From the NCBI GenBank assembly GCA_028994555.1, contig JARDVN010000001.1, positions 4,526,001 through 4,590,000 on the forward strand: a stretch of 64,000 bases of DNA, written 5' to 3'. Below, piece after piece: positions 41,857 through 54,012 of this stretch. Every line of letters starts with the position of its first letter. Positions within the stretch are counted from its first letter, which is position 1. A program made the translations under genes and the position numbers. Under the pieces are notes generated by a model, which was not told the origin of the DNA, made no database searches, and saw nothing but the letters and a program-made list of their open reading frames with translations. The stretch is from Citrobacter amalonaticus (GTDB lineage Bacteria; Pseudomonadota; Gammaproteobacteria; Enterobacterales; Enterobacteriaceae).

Positions 41857-41944
41857 GATCCCCTCCCGTGTGGAGGCGATAGTCTGGCGATAAACGCAGG
41901 CTGGCGCAAGTGAACATTAACAGTGACATAACATGCTTTTGCCG

Positions 41945-42787
41945 TTACTCCACGTGGATTTGCATCGCGAAATGGCACTGCTCATCCGGGCCTAACAACT
42001 GCAATCCCGGCTGCCCCGGCATGTGGTGGGCATTCACCGGATGCGTCTGCGGTTCCAGACAAAGAAATGACTGACCCGGCATTCTGAAAAGCATAAGCCA
42101 GGAAGTTTGCGCAGAAATCGTGACACGCATCACATCACGCTGGATAACTGCCTGCCCGCCCCAGCCTGAATACCCCACATTCAGCCAACGGTCCGCACCG
42201 TATTGCGCGGAGGTGAAATCCGCCTCCTCCGGAAGTTCACTCTGCCAGGCCAGCGGCAAGTGATGTTCGCCTTCCGGCCAGTAACCGCTGGCCGAAAACT
42301 GTACGGTGCTGCGCGCATCAAAGACAAAAAACGGATGGAAACCGCAGCCGTACAGCATGGGACGTTTGCCCAGATGAGCGATCGTCAGCGACGCCCTGAG
42401 TACCGACGCCTCCAGCACATACTGGAGTTCCGCCAGATAGTCATATCCGCACGCAAGTTGACTGCGCAGACGCAGCGAACAGCTATCATCGGTCACCGCC
42501 GTCACCTCCCAGCGCTTAAGCCAGCCGTCACCGTGCAGAAAAAACCGCGCGTCAGCGTCATGCAGCGGCAGCTGCACCTCGGTTCCGCGCTGGTTGAAGC
42601 CGTTACCGGCCACGCGATTGGCAACCGGTAGCATCGGAAACAATCCGCAATCACCGGCGGCTCTCCCTTCCCCTGCGCGTAATACCGGCTGTTGATGCTG
42701 TAACGAAAACAGCGACAACAGCGCGCCGCCCTGAGGGTCCACGCGCATCCGCAGATGCGCGTTATGCAACGTCAGCGGCGTGGTCAT
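41945..42787 (-). CDS. yphB: YphB, aldose 1-epimerase (mutarotase) family protein
   Basis: A 280-residue protein of the galactose mutarotase family, which interconverts alpha and beta sugar anomers. His at FFLHGDGWLKRW, CGFHPFFVF and the C-terminal CLEPQTHPVNAHH are in expected catalytic places. The start ATG at 42785-42787 overlaps the stop of the upstream sugar porter gene (TGATG), so it is coupled to it; a longer in-frame extension lies inside that porter gene and is rejected. It is the last gene of the yphG-porter-yphB run. Confidence 0.88.
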   Translation of the reverse strand: MTTPLTLHNAHLRMRVDPQGGALLSLFSLQHQQPVLRAGEGRAAGDCGLFPMLPVANRVAGNGFNQRGTEVQLPLHDADARFFLHGDGWLKRWEVTAVTDDSCSLRLRSQLACGYDYLAELQYVLEASVLRASLTIAHLGKRPMLYGCGFHPFFVFDARSTVQFSASGYWPEGEHHLPLAWQSELPEEADFTSAQYGADRWLNVGYSGWGGQAVIQRDVMRVTISAQTSWLMLFRMPGQSFLCLEPQTHPVNAHHMPGQPGLQLLGPDEQCHFAMQIHVE

Positions 42788-44227
42788 CAGCGCACGCTTT
42801 TTGGTTGTGCCGATGGACTGGCTTTCAAATGTCTGGCCGCCAGTTGTTCCTCCAGCGCTTCCAGCGTTACGCCTTTGGTTTCCGGCACATGACGCAGCAC
42901 GTAGAGATAACCCATCGCACAAATCACGCCGTAGAGCAGGAAACTCCCGGCGGCGCCCAGTCCGGCATTGAGCAGCGGGAAGGTATAGGTCAGCAGGAAG
43001 CAGGCAATCCACAGCGCCAGCGTACCCAGCGACATCGCCAGGCCGCGCACGCGGTTAGGGAAGATCTCAGACAGCAGCACCCAGGTGACCGGTGCCAGCG
43101 TCAGGGCATAAATCGCAATGGCCGCCAGCACCAGAACCAGCACCGGCCAGCCCATAATCCCCATTCCGTAGGCGCCGGCAATCAACACATAAATCACCGT
43201 CAGGCCGGATGCGCCAAACAGCATCAGCTTGCGGCGACCAATTTTGTCCACCAGCGGCAGCGCGGCAAGGGTAAAGACCAGGTTGATAATGCCGGTGGCA
43301 ACGATAGATTTCAGCGTACCGTTGATGTCGAAACCCGCAGAGGCGAAAATCTCCTGCGCATAGTTAAAGATCACGTTGATCCCGCACCACTGCTGGAAGA
43401 CTGCCAGCACCATGCCGATGATAACGATCGGTTTGATCTGCGGTTGCAGCAGCGTTGACCATGCGACTTTGTGATTATCTTTACGCAGCGTGTGCTCGAT
43501 CTCTTTCAGCGTCTGCCCGGCGTACTCCGCAGAGCCAATGCGTTGCAGCATGGCACGCGCACGCTCCGGTTTACCCGCCTTCACCAGCCAGCGCGGGGAT
43601 TCCGGGACGAAAAACATCAGCACCAGAAATGCCAGCGCGGGAACTAACTCTGCGCCAAACATCCAGCGCCAGCCCATCTGCCCGTTCCAGCTTTCGACGA
43701 TTGCCTGTTGAGTCGCACCCGTGGCAACCGGTTCGGCGATCATCAGGTTGATCAGTTGCGCCGCCAGCACGCCAATGACAATAGTCAATTGGTTCACCGC
43801 GACAAAACGTCCGCGTTTTTCCGCCGGACTGACTTCGGCGATGTACAGCGGGCTGAGCGCTGACGCCAGGCCAATCCCGACGCCGCCAACGATGCGGTAA
43901 ATCACAAACATATCGAAGTTACTGGCCACGGCGGTTCCCCATGCCGAGGCGCTGAACAGAATGGCAGAGAGGATCAGTGGCATTTTTCGGCCAAATTTAT
44001 CGGCGCACCAGCCCGAAATCAACGCGCCAAAAATACAGCCCACCAACGCGGAGCTCATCGCCCAGCCGGACTGTGCCGGATCGGTTATCGAAAAGTACGC
44101 TTCATAAAAAAGGCTTTGCCCCGCCAATCACCACCCAGTCGTAGCCAAACAGCAAACCACCACAGGCCGCGACCAGACAGATGGTCCAGACGTAGCCGAT
44201 TTTTAAATGTGTCTGCGCGTTATTCAT
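42787..44227 (-). CDS. MFS sugar porter (sugar:H+ symporter family), one frameshift
   Basis: Twelve-helix transporter of the sugar porter family (GalP/XylE type), repaired length 479. Family signatures are seen: [45 protein letters not shown] and a C-terminal [15 protein letters not shown]. The frame is broken in the run of six A at 44106-44111; dropping one base joins GGAKPF to YEAYFS. The start is ATG 44225-44227 ([11 protein letters not shown]). It lies 71 bases after yphG and replaces the yphCDEF genes of E. coli in this operon, so it probably supplies the sugar used by the yph set. Confidence 0.9.
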
Positions 44228-44298
44228 TATGATTCCTCTTTCAGGGAAACGCAGGGAACAGTAGGTTTCCGGTGGCGTCACCGCCACCGGCTCAGGGT

Positions 44299-47200
44299 TT
44301 AGTGCAATAACTCCAGTCTGATGACATGGCGCAGGAACAGAGCTTTGTCATGCGCCGGATTCTGTTGCAGAAGTGCGTCAAGCGCCTGTTGGCAGGCAGG
44401 CAAATTCCCCAGCCCGAGCTCGCCTAACGCGGTGATAAACAGGCAGTGCTGCTGATGCTTCGCCTCTGCTGGCGTATCAAGCACCACCAGATCCGGTAAT
44501 GAGACGGCAAAGAAATCCACTTCCGGCACGTGGTCGCGCTGTAACTCGGCCCATTGCAGGAAGCTTTTGAAGAGTTGCTCTGCATCGTCATGCTCTCCCA
44601 GTGTTTTCAGCGCCATACCCTGCCAGAAGAGATAGTCCACGGGTTGATCGTTGTAATAACGACTGGCATCCAGCGAACTTCCGCCGCGGGTGGCGTTCGC
44701 AAAATAACGCTGCGCAGCGTCATGCTGCCCTTGGCGCTGCGCGCAATACCCCAACAGATACCAGATATCGTTATCGGTTTGCCCCGGTAAACGCCCTTCC
44801 CCCCAGATTATGCGGATAGCTCAGCGCCTGCTGTAACAGCAGCGTCGCGCGGTCGAACTCCGCCTTGCCGATAGCGACCAGGGCCCGGTGTAATTGATTA
44901 AGCAAATATTGCCCGGTCGCTTTCCCTTCCCCCGCCTTCCCAGGGATGGAACACGCGCTCGCCAAGGATCTTCGCTGCGTCATCGTAGCGGCCCAGACCA
45001 TTCCACAGGCTGAGCAACTCCACGGTTAAATCGTCACGCTGGAACACCACGGCTTTATGCGATTCAAGCTGTCGCAAACGCTGCTCAATGGGGGTTGCCA
45101 GGAGTTTATTAAGGTAATCCCGTTCAAACAGGAAACGGGCATTGTCAGGCTCCAGCGCCACAGCCTGCGACAAAAACTGTTGTGCCTGAACGCCATCGTG
45201 CTGTTTGTTCCACGCATAAATCCCCAGCAGACGGTGCACGGGCGCAAATTCGGGCTCCTGTTGCAGGGTAAATTGCCAGCAGGAAAGCGCCTCTTCGTAG
45301 CGGCGTTTGCTGTACCAGAAGCAGCCCAACAGGTAGCGGGCGTAAGCGCTGTGCTCCAGCGTTTGCAACATCTGCACTTCATCGAGAGTGTTCGGGAAAC
45401 GCACCCGGTTAGTCAGGCAAGCACGCGCCTGGTCGATGAACGGCTGCGGATTGTCGCTCAGCGACGCCCGCCACAGTAACGGCAGCGTTTCATGACTGTC
45501 CAGCAGTTCCAGCAGTTCGCGCGCCGCGGCTTTTTGGCCGAAAGAGCGTAGCCATCCTGCCAGTTCGCAGGCGTTAATACCGCGACGACCGGTAATGGCG
45601 ATAAGCGCCGTTTTCGATGGTTCATCCCGACGTATCGCCCATCGGGCATAGTGCAGCACGTAGCTGAGCGGATAGTCCGCAAGCTGCTGTTCAATGTACT
45701 TCAGCGCCTCTGATGTGCGCCCCAGCGCTGCCAGCGCCAGAGCTTTCAGTCCCATTGCCAGGTTATTGCTACCGTTAAAGCGCAGGCTCTGCGTCACCTT
45801 TTCCAGTGCATCCATAACGTCGCCGCGCGCCATCGCTATTCTCGCCAGCGACCAGAAGGCCGCGTCGCGACAGTTTCCGCTCCAGCTCGCCTTGTAGTAA
45901 TGATCCCAGGCCTGCCCGCAATCGCCCTGACGCTCCAGCGCAGCAGCCAACAACATACTGGCTTCGCCATCGCGCGGGTTTTTGTTCAGGTGATGCGCCC
46001 GCTGTAAGGCTGCTCTCGCGTAGCGTTCAGCCTGCGTCCAGTCAGCCTGGTTCAGCGCCAGCGTCCCCAGTGCGACGTTGTTGCGGTAATCCAGCGGATC
46101 GATCTCCAGTGCCCGGCGATAGTAATCCCCGGCGTAACGACTGGCATGGTTGTACTGCTCCAGATGCTGACCGATAAAGTAGAGCTCATCGGTACTGGAG
46201 AGCGCCGCCGGCTGCGCGGGAGCCGAGGCTGCCGAGGGCAGCGGCAGATCGTCAGCAATATGTTCTTCGTATTGCAGCAACGTCTGACCGTCGTGACGGG
46301 TGACCGTCATGGTGATCCGCGAATAGCCCGAATCGGCAAGCGTCGTCAGCCAGCTTTCCCCCCGGTGCCAGCGTCAGCGTGGTTTCAAAAAAAGGCGCAC
46401 CGTCCGCGCTGAGCGTCACCTGCACGTCATGCAATGGCGCAACCGCATAAACACCAACGGACAGTTGGCTTTCATCACGCACCAGCCGCATCGCCAGGTC
46501 GGTACTGGCGTTTTGCACCACCCCTAATTCGCTGTAGGGCAGGAAGTTCTGGACGAATACCTTCTCCTCGTAAGGAGCAAGCCAGGTGAAATCCGGCTGG
46601 TTGTCGGTAAACACCCCGGTCATTAATTCGATGTACGGGCCATTCTCATCGGTCAGGTTACGATCCCAGGCTACGCCAAAATCTCCGTAGCCCCAGCTCC
46701 ACTGCTTTTTCCCCGGTGAGATGTGATGATCGGCAACATGTAATAACCCACCACGTTCACCGTGATGCCAGGCGCCGACAAAATCGTAGTCCGATTTTTC
46801 CGCCATGTATGAGGTCGGCACCGGCACATTCTTATAGCGGGAGATATCCACTCCCGCCGAGTAATCGACTTTGTAATAGGTGCCCGTGGCGATCGGAAAA
46901 GCGGAAACATCGCGCTTGCCGTGATCGAATACGGCAGTGACATCAGGCGGGAACACGCTCTGGTGATCGTCGCCGCCCTTCACCGCCGGGTTCGCCCACC
47001 ATAAAAAGTGGCGCGGCGTGGCGTTACCGTTGAAGACTTTACCGGTGATTTCGATCAGCGCGCGATCCGGATAGAGTGTGAATCCGGTCATCACCTGCAA
47101 GCCACGCATCGGTTCCACTTCGCCCATCCAGACGGTTTGTTCACCGTGGTCCCCTGCCCGCTGCGTAAAATCTACGGGCATAAAAGTAGTGGGACGGTGA

Positions 47201-47569
47201 TGCTGCGGCCAGTTAAATTCGATCCCCCCCGGAGATCCACGGCCCCAGCAGGCCAACCAGTGCAGGTTTCACCACTTCGTTGTAATAGACAAAATCGCGC
47301 TGTTGTACTTTGTCATACGCACGATGAATACGTCCGCCCAGTTCCGGCAACAGCATGACGCGGATAAAGTCGTTTTCCATCCACACCGCCTGGTAATCGC
47401 GCTTCTCACGCTTGCCGGTCAGAGTGTCAATCACGCCATAAGGGTAAACCGCGCCTGAAGACCCCTGATAAACCCGTTTTTCCAGGAACATGGGATTGGG
47501 ATCTTCCTCTCCCACCGTCCATGTCGGTAGTGAGACGGTTTCCTGCCAGACCTTTACTGAACCGTACAT
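44299..47569 (-). CDS. yphG: YphG, DUF5107/TPR protein, four frameshifts
   Basis: A large cytoplasmic protein, repaired length about 1088 residues, like E. coli YphG. The N-terminal third is the beta-rich DUF5107 domain ([15 protein letters not shown], then [15 protein letters not shown]), which has the look of a carbohydrate-binding mutarotase fold; the rest is a long tetratricopeptide-repeat region. The start is the ATG 47567-47569, preceded by GGAGGT. Frame breaks in C runs at 47224-47230, 46358-46363, 44929-44933 and 44799-44804 are each repaired by one base. Its role in sugar metabolism is unproven. It is the first gene of the yphG-porter-yphB run, divergent from yphH. Confidence 0.9.
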
Positions 47570-47682
47570 GTAACCTCCACTCAATAAACAAAAGTAAAAA
47601 TTCATCCTGAAAGCATTGTGCGACAGTTAACTGGCGGTAAAATGCGCAATGCTCACGCAATATAGTTAAGGGAGTTAAGTGT
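47570..47682. promoter_or_regulatory. Divergent yphG / yphH operator region with inverted repeat
   Basis: An inverted repeat GCATTGTGC (47613-47621) and GCGCAATGC (47644-47652), eight of nine paired, lies mid-way between the two starts. It is a candidate site for the ROK regulator encoded by yphH. Confidence 0.6.
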
Positions 47683-48878
47683 ATGCCGCGTTCAGGGTTC
47701 AATAACGCCCGGGTCAGACAGACGAATAAACAGATCTTCCTGTCACATTTGTGGCGCGAAAAGCAGCTCAGTAAATCGCAGCTGGCGCAGCTCACCGGCC
47801 TGTCGATTCCGGCGGTGAGTAACATCCTTGAAGAATTGCTGGATGAAGGACGGATTTGCCATTCCCGTGAAACGCTGAGCCAGCGCGGGCTCAGCAGCGG
47901 GAGTTTTCATCTGCCGGAACAGGGCGCGTGGACGCTGTGCATGAACGTCACCCCCCACCAGCCTGACCAGTCAACTTGCCGATGCCCGTCTGGTGGCCGT
48001 GGGTGACTGGCAGCATGAGGTGATCAACGCCGCGACGCCTGAAGCCCTGCTCACGGCGGTAGCCAGCCACTGGCGGCGCTGGCGTCAGCGCTACCCCGAC
48101 ACCACGATCAATCTGGCGCTGGGCGTTCACGGTCAGGTGGACCCGATCACGGGTGCATCGAAAACGATGCCGCAGGCGCCGTGGAAAACGCCGGTAGAAA
48201 TAAAATATCTGCTGGAAGAGCGGCTCGGCATCCAGGTCCGTCTGGACAATGACTGCGTGATGCTGGCACTGGCGGAAAAATGGCAGAACCCGGCAGCCAA
48301 CGCAGATTTCTGTGTCATTAATGTCGATTACGGTATTGGCTCATCGTTCGTCATTCACGACAACATCTGGCGTGGCAGCCTGTACGGCAGCGGCCAGATT
48401 GGACATACCATCATCAATCCTGACGGTATTGCCTGCGACTGTGGTCGTTACGGTTGTCTGGAAACCGTCGCCTCCCTGAGCGCCCTGAAAAAACAGGCCA
48501 GAGTCTGGATGAAGGCGCAGCCAGTGCCGGGAAGGGATCCGGAAACGCTGACCACGGATATGCTGATCGATGCCTGGCGCAAGGGGGGACGTGCGCATTC
48601 AGGCATGGGTGGAACATGCCGCCAGCGCTATTGGCTTAAGCCTGTATAACTTTCTCAACATCCTGAATATCAATCAAATCTGGCTGTACGGACGCAGTTG
48701 CGCCTTCGGTGAACCCTGGCTCAATACGCTACGGCAACAGACGGGATTTAATCCTTTCGATCACGGTGATAATCCGCGAGCGAAAGCGACGCAGATTGGC
48801 TTTGGCACCCTGACCCGCGCTCAGCAGCTTATGGGGATTGGTTATCTGTACGTCGAGTCGCAACTGAACGACATTTAG
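47683..48878 (+). CDS. yphH: YphH, ROK-family transcriptional regulator, two frameshifts
   Basis: NagC/Mlc-type ROK protein with an N-terminal winged helix ([21 protein letters not shown] at about residues 29-49) and a C-terminal sugar-kinase-like domain with the Cys-rich zinc motif [10 protein letters not shown] and the preceding GHTIINPDG. The repaired length of 397 residues equals that of E. coli YphH. Frame breaks are in a C6 run at 47951-47956 and a G6 run at 48583-48588. It is divergent from yphG, so it probably represses the yphG-porter-yphB genes until a sugar binds. Confidence 0.92.
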
Positions 48879-48943
48879 CCAATGGCGAGGCGGGCCGTTG
48901 TGTATTAATTTTAAAGTACGTTACTCATATTAATGAGCCTGCT

Positions 48944-49366
48944 ATGAACACGTTACGCTATTTTGATTTCGGTGAATCACGCCATCTGTTTTTATTGCTT
49001 GCCCGTATTGCGCTGGCGATTCTGTTTATTATTTTTGGCTTTCCGAAGCTGACGGGATTTGATGGGACCGTGCAATACATGACTTCTCTCGGTACACCTG
49101 CGCCAATGCTGGCAGCCATTATTGCTGTCGTGATGGAGGTTCCGGCAGCGATCCTGATTGTTCTGGGGTTTTTCACGCGCCCGCTGGCCATTGTTTTCGT
49201 CTTCTATACGCTGGGCACGGCGGTGATTGGTCATCACTTCTGGAATATGACCGGGGATGCGGTGGGGCCGAATATGATTAACTTCTATAAGAATGTCAGC
49301 ATTGCGGGAGGATTCCTGCTGCTGGCGCTGACGGGGCCGGGCGCCATTTCCCTTGACCGGCGCTAA
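48944..49366 (+). CDS. yphA: YphA, DoxX-family inner-membrane protein
   Basis: A 140-residue integral membrane protein with about four helices, DoxX family ([20 protein letters not shown]). Function is unknown; related proteins have been tied to thiosulfate oxidation and redox balance. It is intact and ends at a bidirectional terminator shared with glyA. In E. coli yphA opens the yph set before yphB; here it lies after yphH instead. Confidence 0.9.
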   Translation: MNTLRYFDFGESRHLFLLLARIALAILFIIFGFPKLTGFDGTVQYMTSLGTPAPMLAAIIAVVMEVPAAILIVLGFFTRPLAIVFVFYTLGTAVIGHHFWNMTGDAVGPNMINFYKNVSIAGGFLLLALTGPGAISLDRR

Positions 49367-49373
49367 AAAAAGA

Positions 49374-49398
49374 AAAAGGCCGCGTCGCGCGGCCTTTT
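49374..49398. terminator. Bidirectional terminator between yphA and glyA
   Basis: The stem AAAAGGCCGCG/CGCGGCCTTTT closes on a three-base loop (TCG) and is flanked by A and T runs, so it serves both converging genes. Confidence 0.92.
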
Positions 49399-49415
49399 GT
49401 TTTCTGCAATACCGG

Positions 49416-50669
49416 TTATGCGTAAACCGGGAAGCGTGCGCAGATATCCAGAACTTTACCTTTGATGCGCTCGATGACCGCTTCATCATTGATGTTGTCC
49501 AGCACATCACACATCCAGCCTGCCAGCTCTTTCGCTTCCGCTTCTTTAAAGCCGCGGCGGGTGATAGCCGGAGAACCGATACGGATACCGGAGGTCACAA
49601 ACGGGCTCTTCGGATCGTTCGGCACGCTGTTTTTGTTTACGGTAATGTTGGCGCGGCCCAGGGCAGCGTCAGCTTCTTTACCGGTCAGGTTTTTATCGAC
49701 CAGATCCAGCAGGAACAGGTGGTTTTCCGTACCGCCAGACACCACTTTGTAGCCACGGTTCAGGAACACTTCCACCATCGCTTTGGCGTTTTTCGCAACC
49801 TGCTGCTGGTAGACTTTGAACTCTGGCTCCATCGCTTCTTTCAGCGCAACGGCTTTACCGGCGATCACGTGCATCAGCGGGCCGCCCTGCGCGCTTGGGA
49901 AGACAGCAGAGTTCAGTTTTTTGTACAGCTCTTCGTCACCACCTTTCGCCAGGATCAGGCCGCCGCGCGGACCCGCCAGGGTTTTGTGGGTGGTGGTGGT
50001 GACCACATGAGCATGTGGAACCGGGTTCGGATAAACGCCAGCGGCAATCAGGCCCGCAACGTGTGCCATATCGACGAACAGGTAAGCGCCGATGCTGTCG
50101 GCGATTTCACGCATTTTGGCCCAGTCAACGATACCGGAGTAAGCAGAGAAGCCGCCGATGATCATCTTCGGTTTGTGCGTTTGAGCCAGCTGCGCCATCT
50201 CTTCATAGTCAATTTTACCGGACTCATCAATACCGTAAGGTACGATGTTGTACAGTTTGCCAGAGAAGTTAACCGGAGAGCCGTGAGTCAGGTGGCCGCC
50301 TTGCGCCAGGTTCATACCCAGAACGGTATCGCCCGGCTGCAGCAGCGCAGTGTAGACAGCGAAGTTAGCCTGAGAACCAGAGTGCGGCTGTACGTTAGCG
50401 TAGTCGGCGCCAAACAGTTCTTTCGCGCGGTCAATTGCCAGTTGCTCAACGATATCCACATATTCGCAACCGCCGTAGTAGCGCTTGCCCGGATAACCTT
50501 CAGCGTATTTGTTCGTCAGCTGAGAGCCCTGCGCCTGCATGACGCGTGGGCTAGTGTAGTTTTCGGAGGCGATCAGTTCGATGTGCTCTTCCTGACGTAC
50601 TTTTTCCTGCTCCATAGCCTGCCACAGTTCGGCATCATAATCGGCAATGTTCATTTCACGCTTTAACAT
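49416..50669 (-). CDS. glyA: Serine hydroxymethyltransferase
   Basis: PLP enzyme that converts serine and tetrahydrofolate to glycine and methylenetetrahydrofolate, the main one-carbon source. At 417 residues it matches E. coli. The PLP Lys lies in [16 protein letters not shown]. The start is [12 protein letters not shown] at 50667-50669; an in-frame ATG two codons upstream is rejected on family length. It has a PurR box upstream at 50788-50803. Confidence 0.98.
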   Translation of the reverse strand: MLKREMNIADYDAELWQAMEQEKVRQEEHIELIASENYTSPRVMQAQGSQLTNKYAEGYPGKRYYGGCEYVDIVEQLAIDRAKELFGADYANVQPHSGSQANFAVYTALLQPGDTVLGMNLAQGGHLTHGSPVNFSGKLYNIVPYGIDESGKIDYEEMAQLAQTHKPKMIIGGFSAYSGIVDWAKMREIADSIGAYLFVDMAHVAGLIAAGVYPNPVPHAHVVTTTTHKTLAGPRGGLILAKGGDEELYKKLNSAVFPSAQGGPLMHVIAGKAVALKEAMEPEFKVYQQQVAKNAKAMVEVFLNRGYKVVSGGTENHLFLLDLVDKNLTGKEADAALGRANITVNKNSVPNDPKSPFVTSGIRIGSPAITRRGFKEAEAKELAGWMCDVLDNINDEAVIERIKGKVLDICARFPVYA

Positions 50670-50787
50670 CCGCATCTCCTGACTCAGCTAACGATAGAAT
50701 TTTTGGCCTTAAAAGGCGGTCCTGTTGGACAACGGGCAACAGTATAACTGAATCATTCTGTGATAACAGGTCTTGACAAAGGATTTT

Positions 50788-50803
50788 ACGCAAACGATTA
50801 CCT
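50788..50803 (-). promoter_or_regulatory. PurR operator for glyA
   Basis: The sequence ACGCAAACGATTACCT matches the 16-base PurR consensus in its left half and centre, and its position matches the known E. coli glyA operator. It ties glyA to purine supply. Confidence 0.8.
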
Positions 50804-50947
50804 TCATACTGCGCAAGGCTTTGGTGAATGAAGACCTTACGAATTTCAACGGATTTCTTTTCAGGTTTGTGATGCAGATTTTTCACGTTGTTACGTTTAA
50901 AACGTAAAGTTACAAAGAACCATTTACAGTGCAGGGGTATTTTTTAT

Positions 50948-50971
50948 AAGATGTATTTGATATACATCATT
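50948..50971 (+). promoter_or_regulatory. NsrR-type operator overlapping the hmp promoter
   Basis: The imperfect palindrome AAGATGTATTT-GA-TATACATCATT fits the NsrR consensus of two 11-base arms. It lies 25-48 bases before the hmp ATG, and a TATAAG -10 candidate overlaps its upstream edge. NO-sensitive repression by NsrR is expected, as in E. coli. Confidence 0.82.
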
Positions 50972-50995
50972 AAAGATTCATAAAAAGGAAGACTT

Positions 50996-52186
50996 ATGCT
51001 TGACGCCCAAACCATCGCCACTGTAAAAGCCACCATTCCCCTGCTGGTAGAAACCGGTCCTAAACTGACGGCCCATTTTTACGATCGCATGTTTGCTCAT
51101 AACCCTGAACTCAAAGAAATTTTTAACATGAGCAACCAGCGTAATGGCGATCAGCGTGAAGCCCTGTTTAATGCTATTGCCGCCTATGCCAGTAATCTCG
51201 AGAATCTGCCTGCCCTGCTGCCTGCCATCGAAAAAATCGCGCAGAAACACACCAGCTTCCAGATCCAACCAGAGCAGTACAACATTGTCGGGACGCACCT
51301 GCTGGCAACGCTGGACGAAATGTTCAGCCCGGGTCAGGAAGTGCTGGACGCATGGGGTAAAGCTTATGGCGTACTGGCTGACGTGTTCATCAACCGTGAA
51401 GCGCAAATCTACAGCGAAAACGCCCGTAAAGCCGGCGGCTGGGAAGGCACGCGTCCGTTCCGTATCGTGGCGAAAACACCACGCAGCGCGTTGATCACCA
51501 GCTTCGAATTTGAACCGGTTGACGGCGGGCAGGTAGCCGAGTACCAGCCAGGACAATACCTGGGCGTCTGGCTGAAGCCGGAAGGTTTTCCACATCAGGA
51601 GATTCGTCAGTATTCCCTGACCCGCAAACCGGATGGCAAAGGTTATCGCATTGCCGTTAAGCGTGAAGAAGGCGGTCAGGTGTCAAACTGGCTGCATAAC
51701 CATGCGAACATCGGCGATGTGGTGCATTTAGCCGCGCCAGCGGGCGATTTCTTTATGGCGGTTACTCCGGATATGCCGGTTTCCCTGATCTCTGCTGGCG
51801 TCGGTCAAACGCCGATGCTGGCTATGCTGGATACGCTGGCGAAAGCGAGCCACACCGCGCAGGTCAACTGGTTCCACGCGGCGGAAAACGGTGATGTGCA
51901 TGCGTTTGCTGATGAGGTGAGCGAACTGGGCAAAACGCTGCCGAACTTTACTGCGCACACCTGGTATCGTGCCCCTGGCGAAGCTGATCGCGCCAACGGC
52001 GCCTTTGACAGTGAAGGTCTGATGGATCTGAGCGCGATGAAAGCCGCCATTGACACCTCGTCAATGCAGTTTTATCTGTGCGGTCCGGTGGGCTTTATGC
52101 AGTTTGCTGCGAAGCAGCTTGTTGAGCTGGGCGTGAAAAACGAAAACATCCATTACGAATGCTTCGGCCCGCATAAGGTCTTGTAA
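50996..52186 (+). CDS. hmp: Flavohaemoglobin Hmp, nitric oxide dioxygenase
   Basis: A 396-residue enzyme that oxidises NO to nitrate with O2 and NAD(P)H. The globin domain carries the proximal His85 with distal Tyr29 and Gln53. The FAD domain has [11 protein letters not shown], and the NAD domain has [11 protein letters not shown]. The length equals that of E. coli Hmp. It is divergent from glyA and followed by a REP pair. Confidence 0.98.
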   Translation: MLDAQTIATVKATIPLLVETGPKLTAHFYDRMFAHNPELKEIFNMSNQRNGDQREALFNAIAAYASNLENLPALLPAIEKIAQKHTSFQIQPEQYNIVGTHLLATLDEMFSPGQEVLDAWGKAYGVLADVFINREAQIYSENARKAGGWEGTRPFRIVAKTPRSALITSFEFEPVDGGQVAEYQPGQYLGVWLKPEGFPHQEIRQYSLTRKPDGKGYRIAVKREEGGQVSNWLHNHANIGDVVHLAAPAGDFFMAVTPDMPVSLISAGVGQTPMLAMLDTLAKASHTAQVNWFHAAENGDVHAFADEVSELGKTLPNFTAHTWYRAPGEADRANGAFDSEGLMDLSAMKAAIDTSSMQFYLCGPVGFMQFAAKQLVELGVKNENIHYECFGPHKVL

Positions 52187-52189
52187 TGA

Positions 52190-52266
52190 CGTCATGCCTG
52201 ATGGCGCTGCGCTTATCAGGCCTACGGGATGCTGTAGGCCGGATAAAGCGTTTACGCCGGCAAGCG
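52190..52266. repeat. BIME between hmp and glnB
   Basis: A REP pair: GCCTGATGGCGCTGCGCTTATCAGGC followed by GTAGGCCGGATAAAGCG...CGCCGGC. It sits between two convergent stop codons and probably protects both transcripts. Confidence 0.85.
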
Positions 52267-52277
52267 CACGGCGCGGC

Positions 52278-52676
<399 letters not shown>

Positions 52677-54012
52677 TTATTCTTTGAAATCGTTTGCATC
52701 CAGCTCATGGCGGGAAAGCAGCTTATAAAATTCTGTCCGGTTACGGCCCGCCATTCTTGCCGCATGGGTCACATTGCCCCGGGTGATTTGCAGCAGCTTA
52801 CGCAGATAGTTCAGCTCGAACTGATTACGCGCTTCGACAAAGGTCGGCAGCGCGGTATTTTCCCCTTCCAGCGCCTGCTCCACCAGCGCATCGCTGATCA
52901 CCGGCGAGGAGGTCAGCGCCACGCACTGCTCGATCACGTTCACCAGTTGTCGCACGTTGCCGGGCCAACTGGCAGTCATCAGCCGCTTCATTGCATCCGT
53001 TGAAAACGCCCGCACAAACGGTTTGTGACGCTCCGCCGACTGACGCAACAGGTGGTTCGCCAGCAGCGGAATATCTTCAGCGCGCTCCGCCAGAGCGGGG
53101 ATCTTCAGACTCACCACGTTGAGACGGTAGTATAAATCTTCACGAAATTCGCCGCGCGCCATCGCTTTCGGCAGGTCACGGTGGGTCGCCGAGATGATAC
53201 GCACATTAATATCGATGTCGCGGTTGCTGCCAAGCGGTCTGACTTTACGCTCCTGCAACACGCGCAACAGTTTCACCTGCAACGGCGCAGGCATGTCGCC
53301 AATCTCATCAAGGAACAGCGTTCCCCCCTTCGGCTGCCTGAAACAACCCTTCCCGGTTGCTAACCGCGCCGGTAAACGCGCCGCGGGCATGACCGAACAG
53401 CTCCGACTCCAGCAGTTGTTCCGGTAGCGCCCCACAGTTGATGGCGATAAACGGTTTGCTGCTGCGCGGGCTGGCATTGTGGATTGCCTGAGCGAAGATC
53501 TCTTTCCCGGTCCCGCTCTGACCATTGATCAACACGCTGACGTCAGACTGCGCCACCATTCTCGCCTGCTCCAGCAAACGCAGCATCAGCGGGCTGCGAG
53601 TGACAATCGATTCGCGCCAGCTATCGTCCGTCGCAGGCGCGGACTGTTCCAGGGCTTCGTCGATGGCCTGATACAGCGCATCTTTATCCACGGGCTTAGT
53701 CAGGAAGCTGAACACCCCTTTTTGCGTTGCCGCGACCGCATCCGGAATCGAGCCGTGGGCGGTCAGAATGATGACGGGCATTCCCGGCTGAACCTTCTGG
53801 ATCTCACTGAACAGCTGCATACCGTCCATTTCATCCATGCGCAAATCGCTAATCACCAGATCCACTTTTTCACGATTCAGAAGTCGCAGCCCTTCTGCCC
53901 CGCTCTCTGCGGTCACCACGCTATAGCCTTCACTGGTCAGACGCATGCCCAGCAGTTTTAACAGGCCAGGATCATCATCCACGAGCAGTAAATGCGCCGG
54001 TTTACGACTCAT
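52677..54012 (-). CDS. glrR: Response regulator GlrR (sigma-54 dependent activator), one frameshift
   Basis: Response regulator of the NtrC type, repaired length 444 residues, as in E. coli. The receiver domain has Asp56 (ISDLRMDE). The AAA+ domain has Walker A NGQSGTGKE and the sigma-54 contact loop GAFTGA, and the C-terminal HTH recognises TGTC-N10-GACA sites. The frame break in a C6 run near 53323-53328 is repaired by one base, restoring EGGTLFLDEIGDM (Walker B). It acts on glmY about 2.4 kb away. Its ATG overlaps the qseG stop. Confidence 0.96.

Larger units (their letters stand above)
50670..50995. promoter_or_regulatory. glyA-hmp divergent regulatory region
   Basis: These 326 bases hold no gene. 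Recognisable are a PurR box for glyA (50788-50803) and an NsrR site near hmp (50948-50971). In E. coli MetR also acts here; I could not assign its sites with confidence. Confidence 0.7.

Noticed and set aside
44299..47569. Several separate TPR genes in place of yphG
   Set aside because: The pieces join in order into one YphG-length protein when one base is dropped at each of four C runs.
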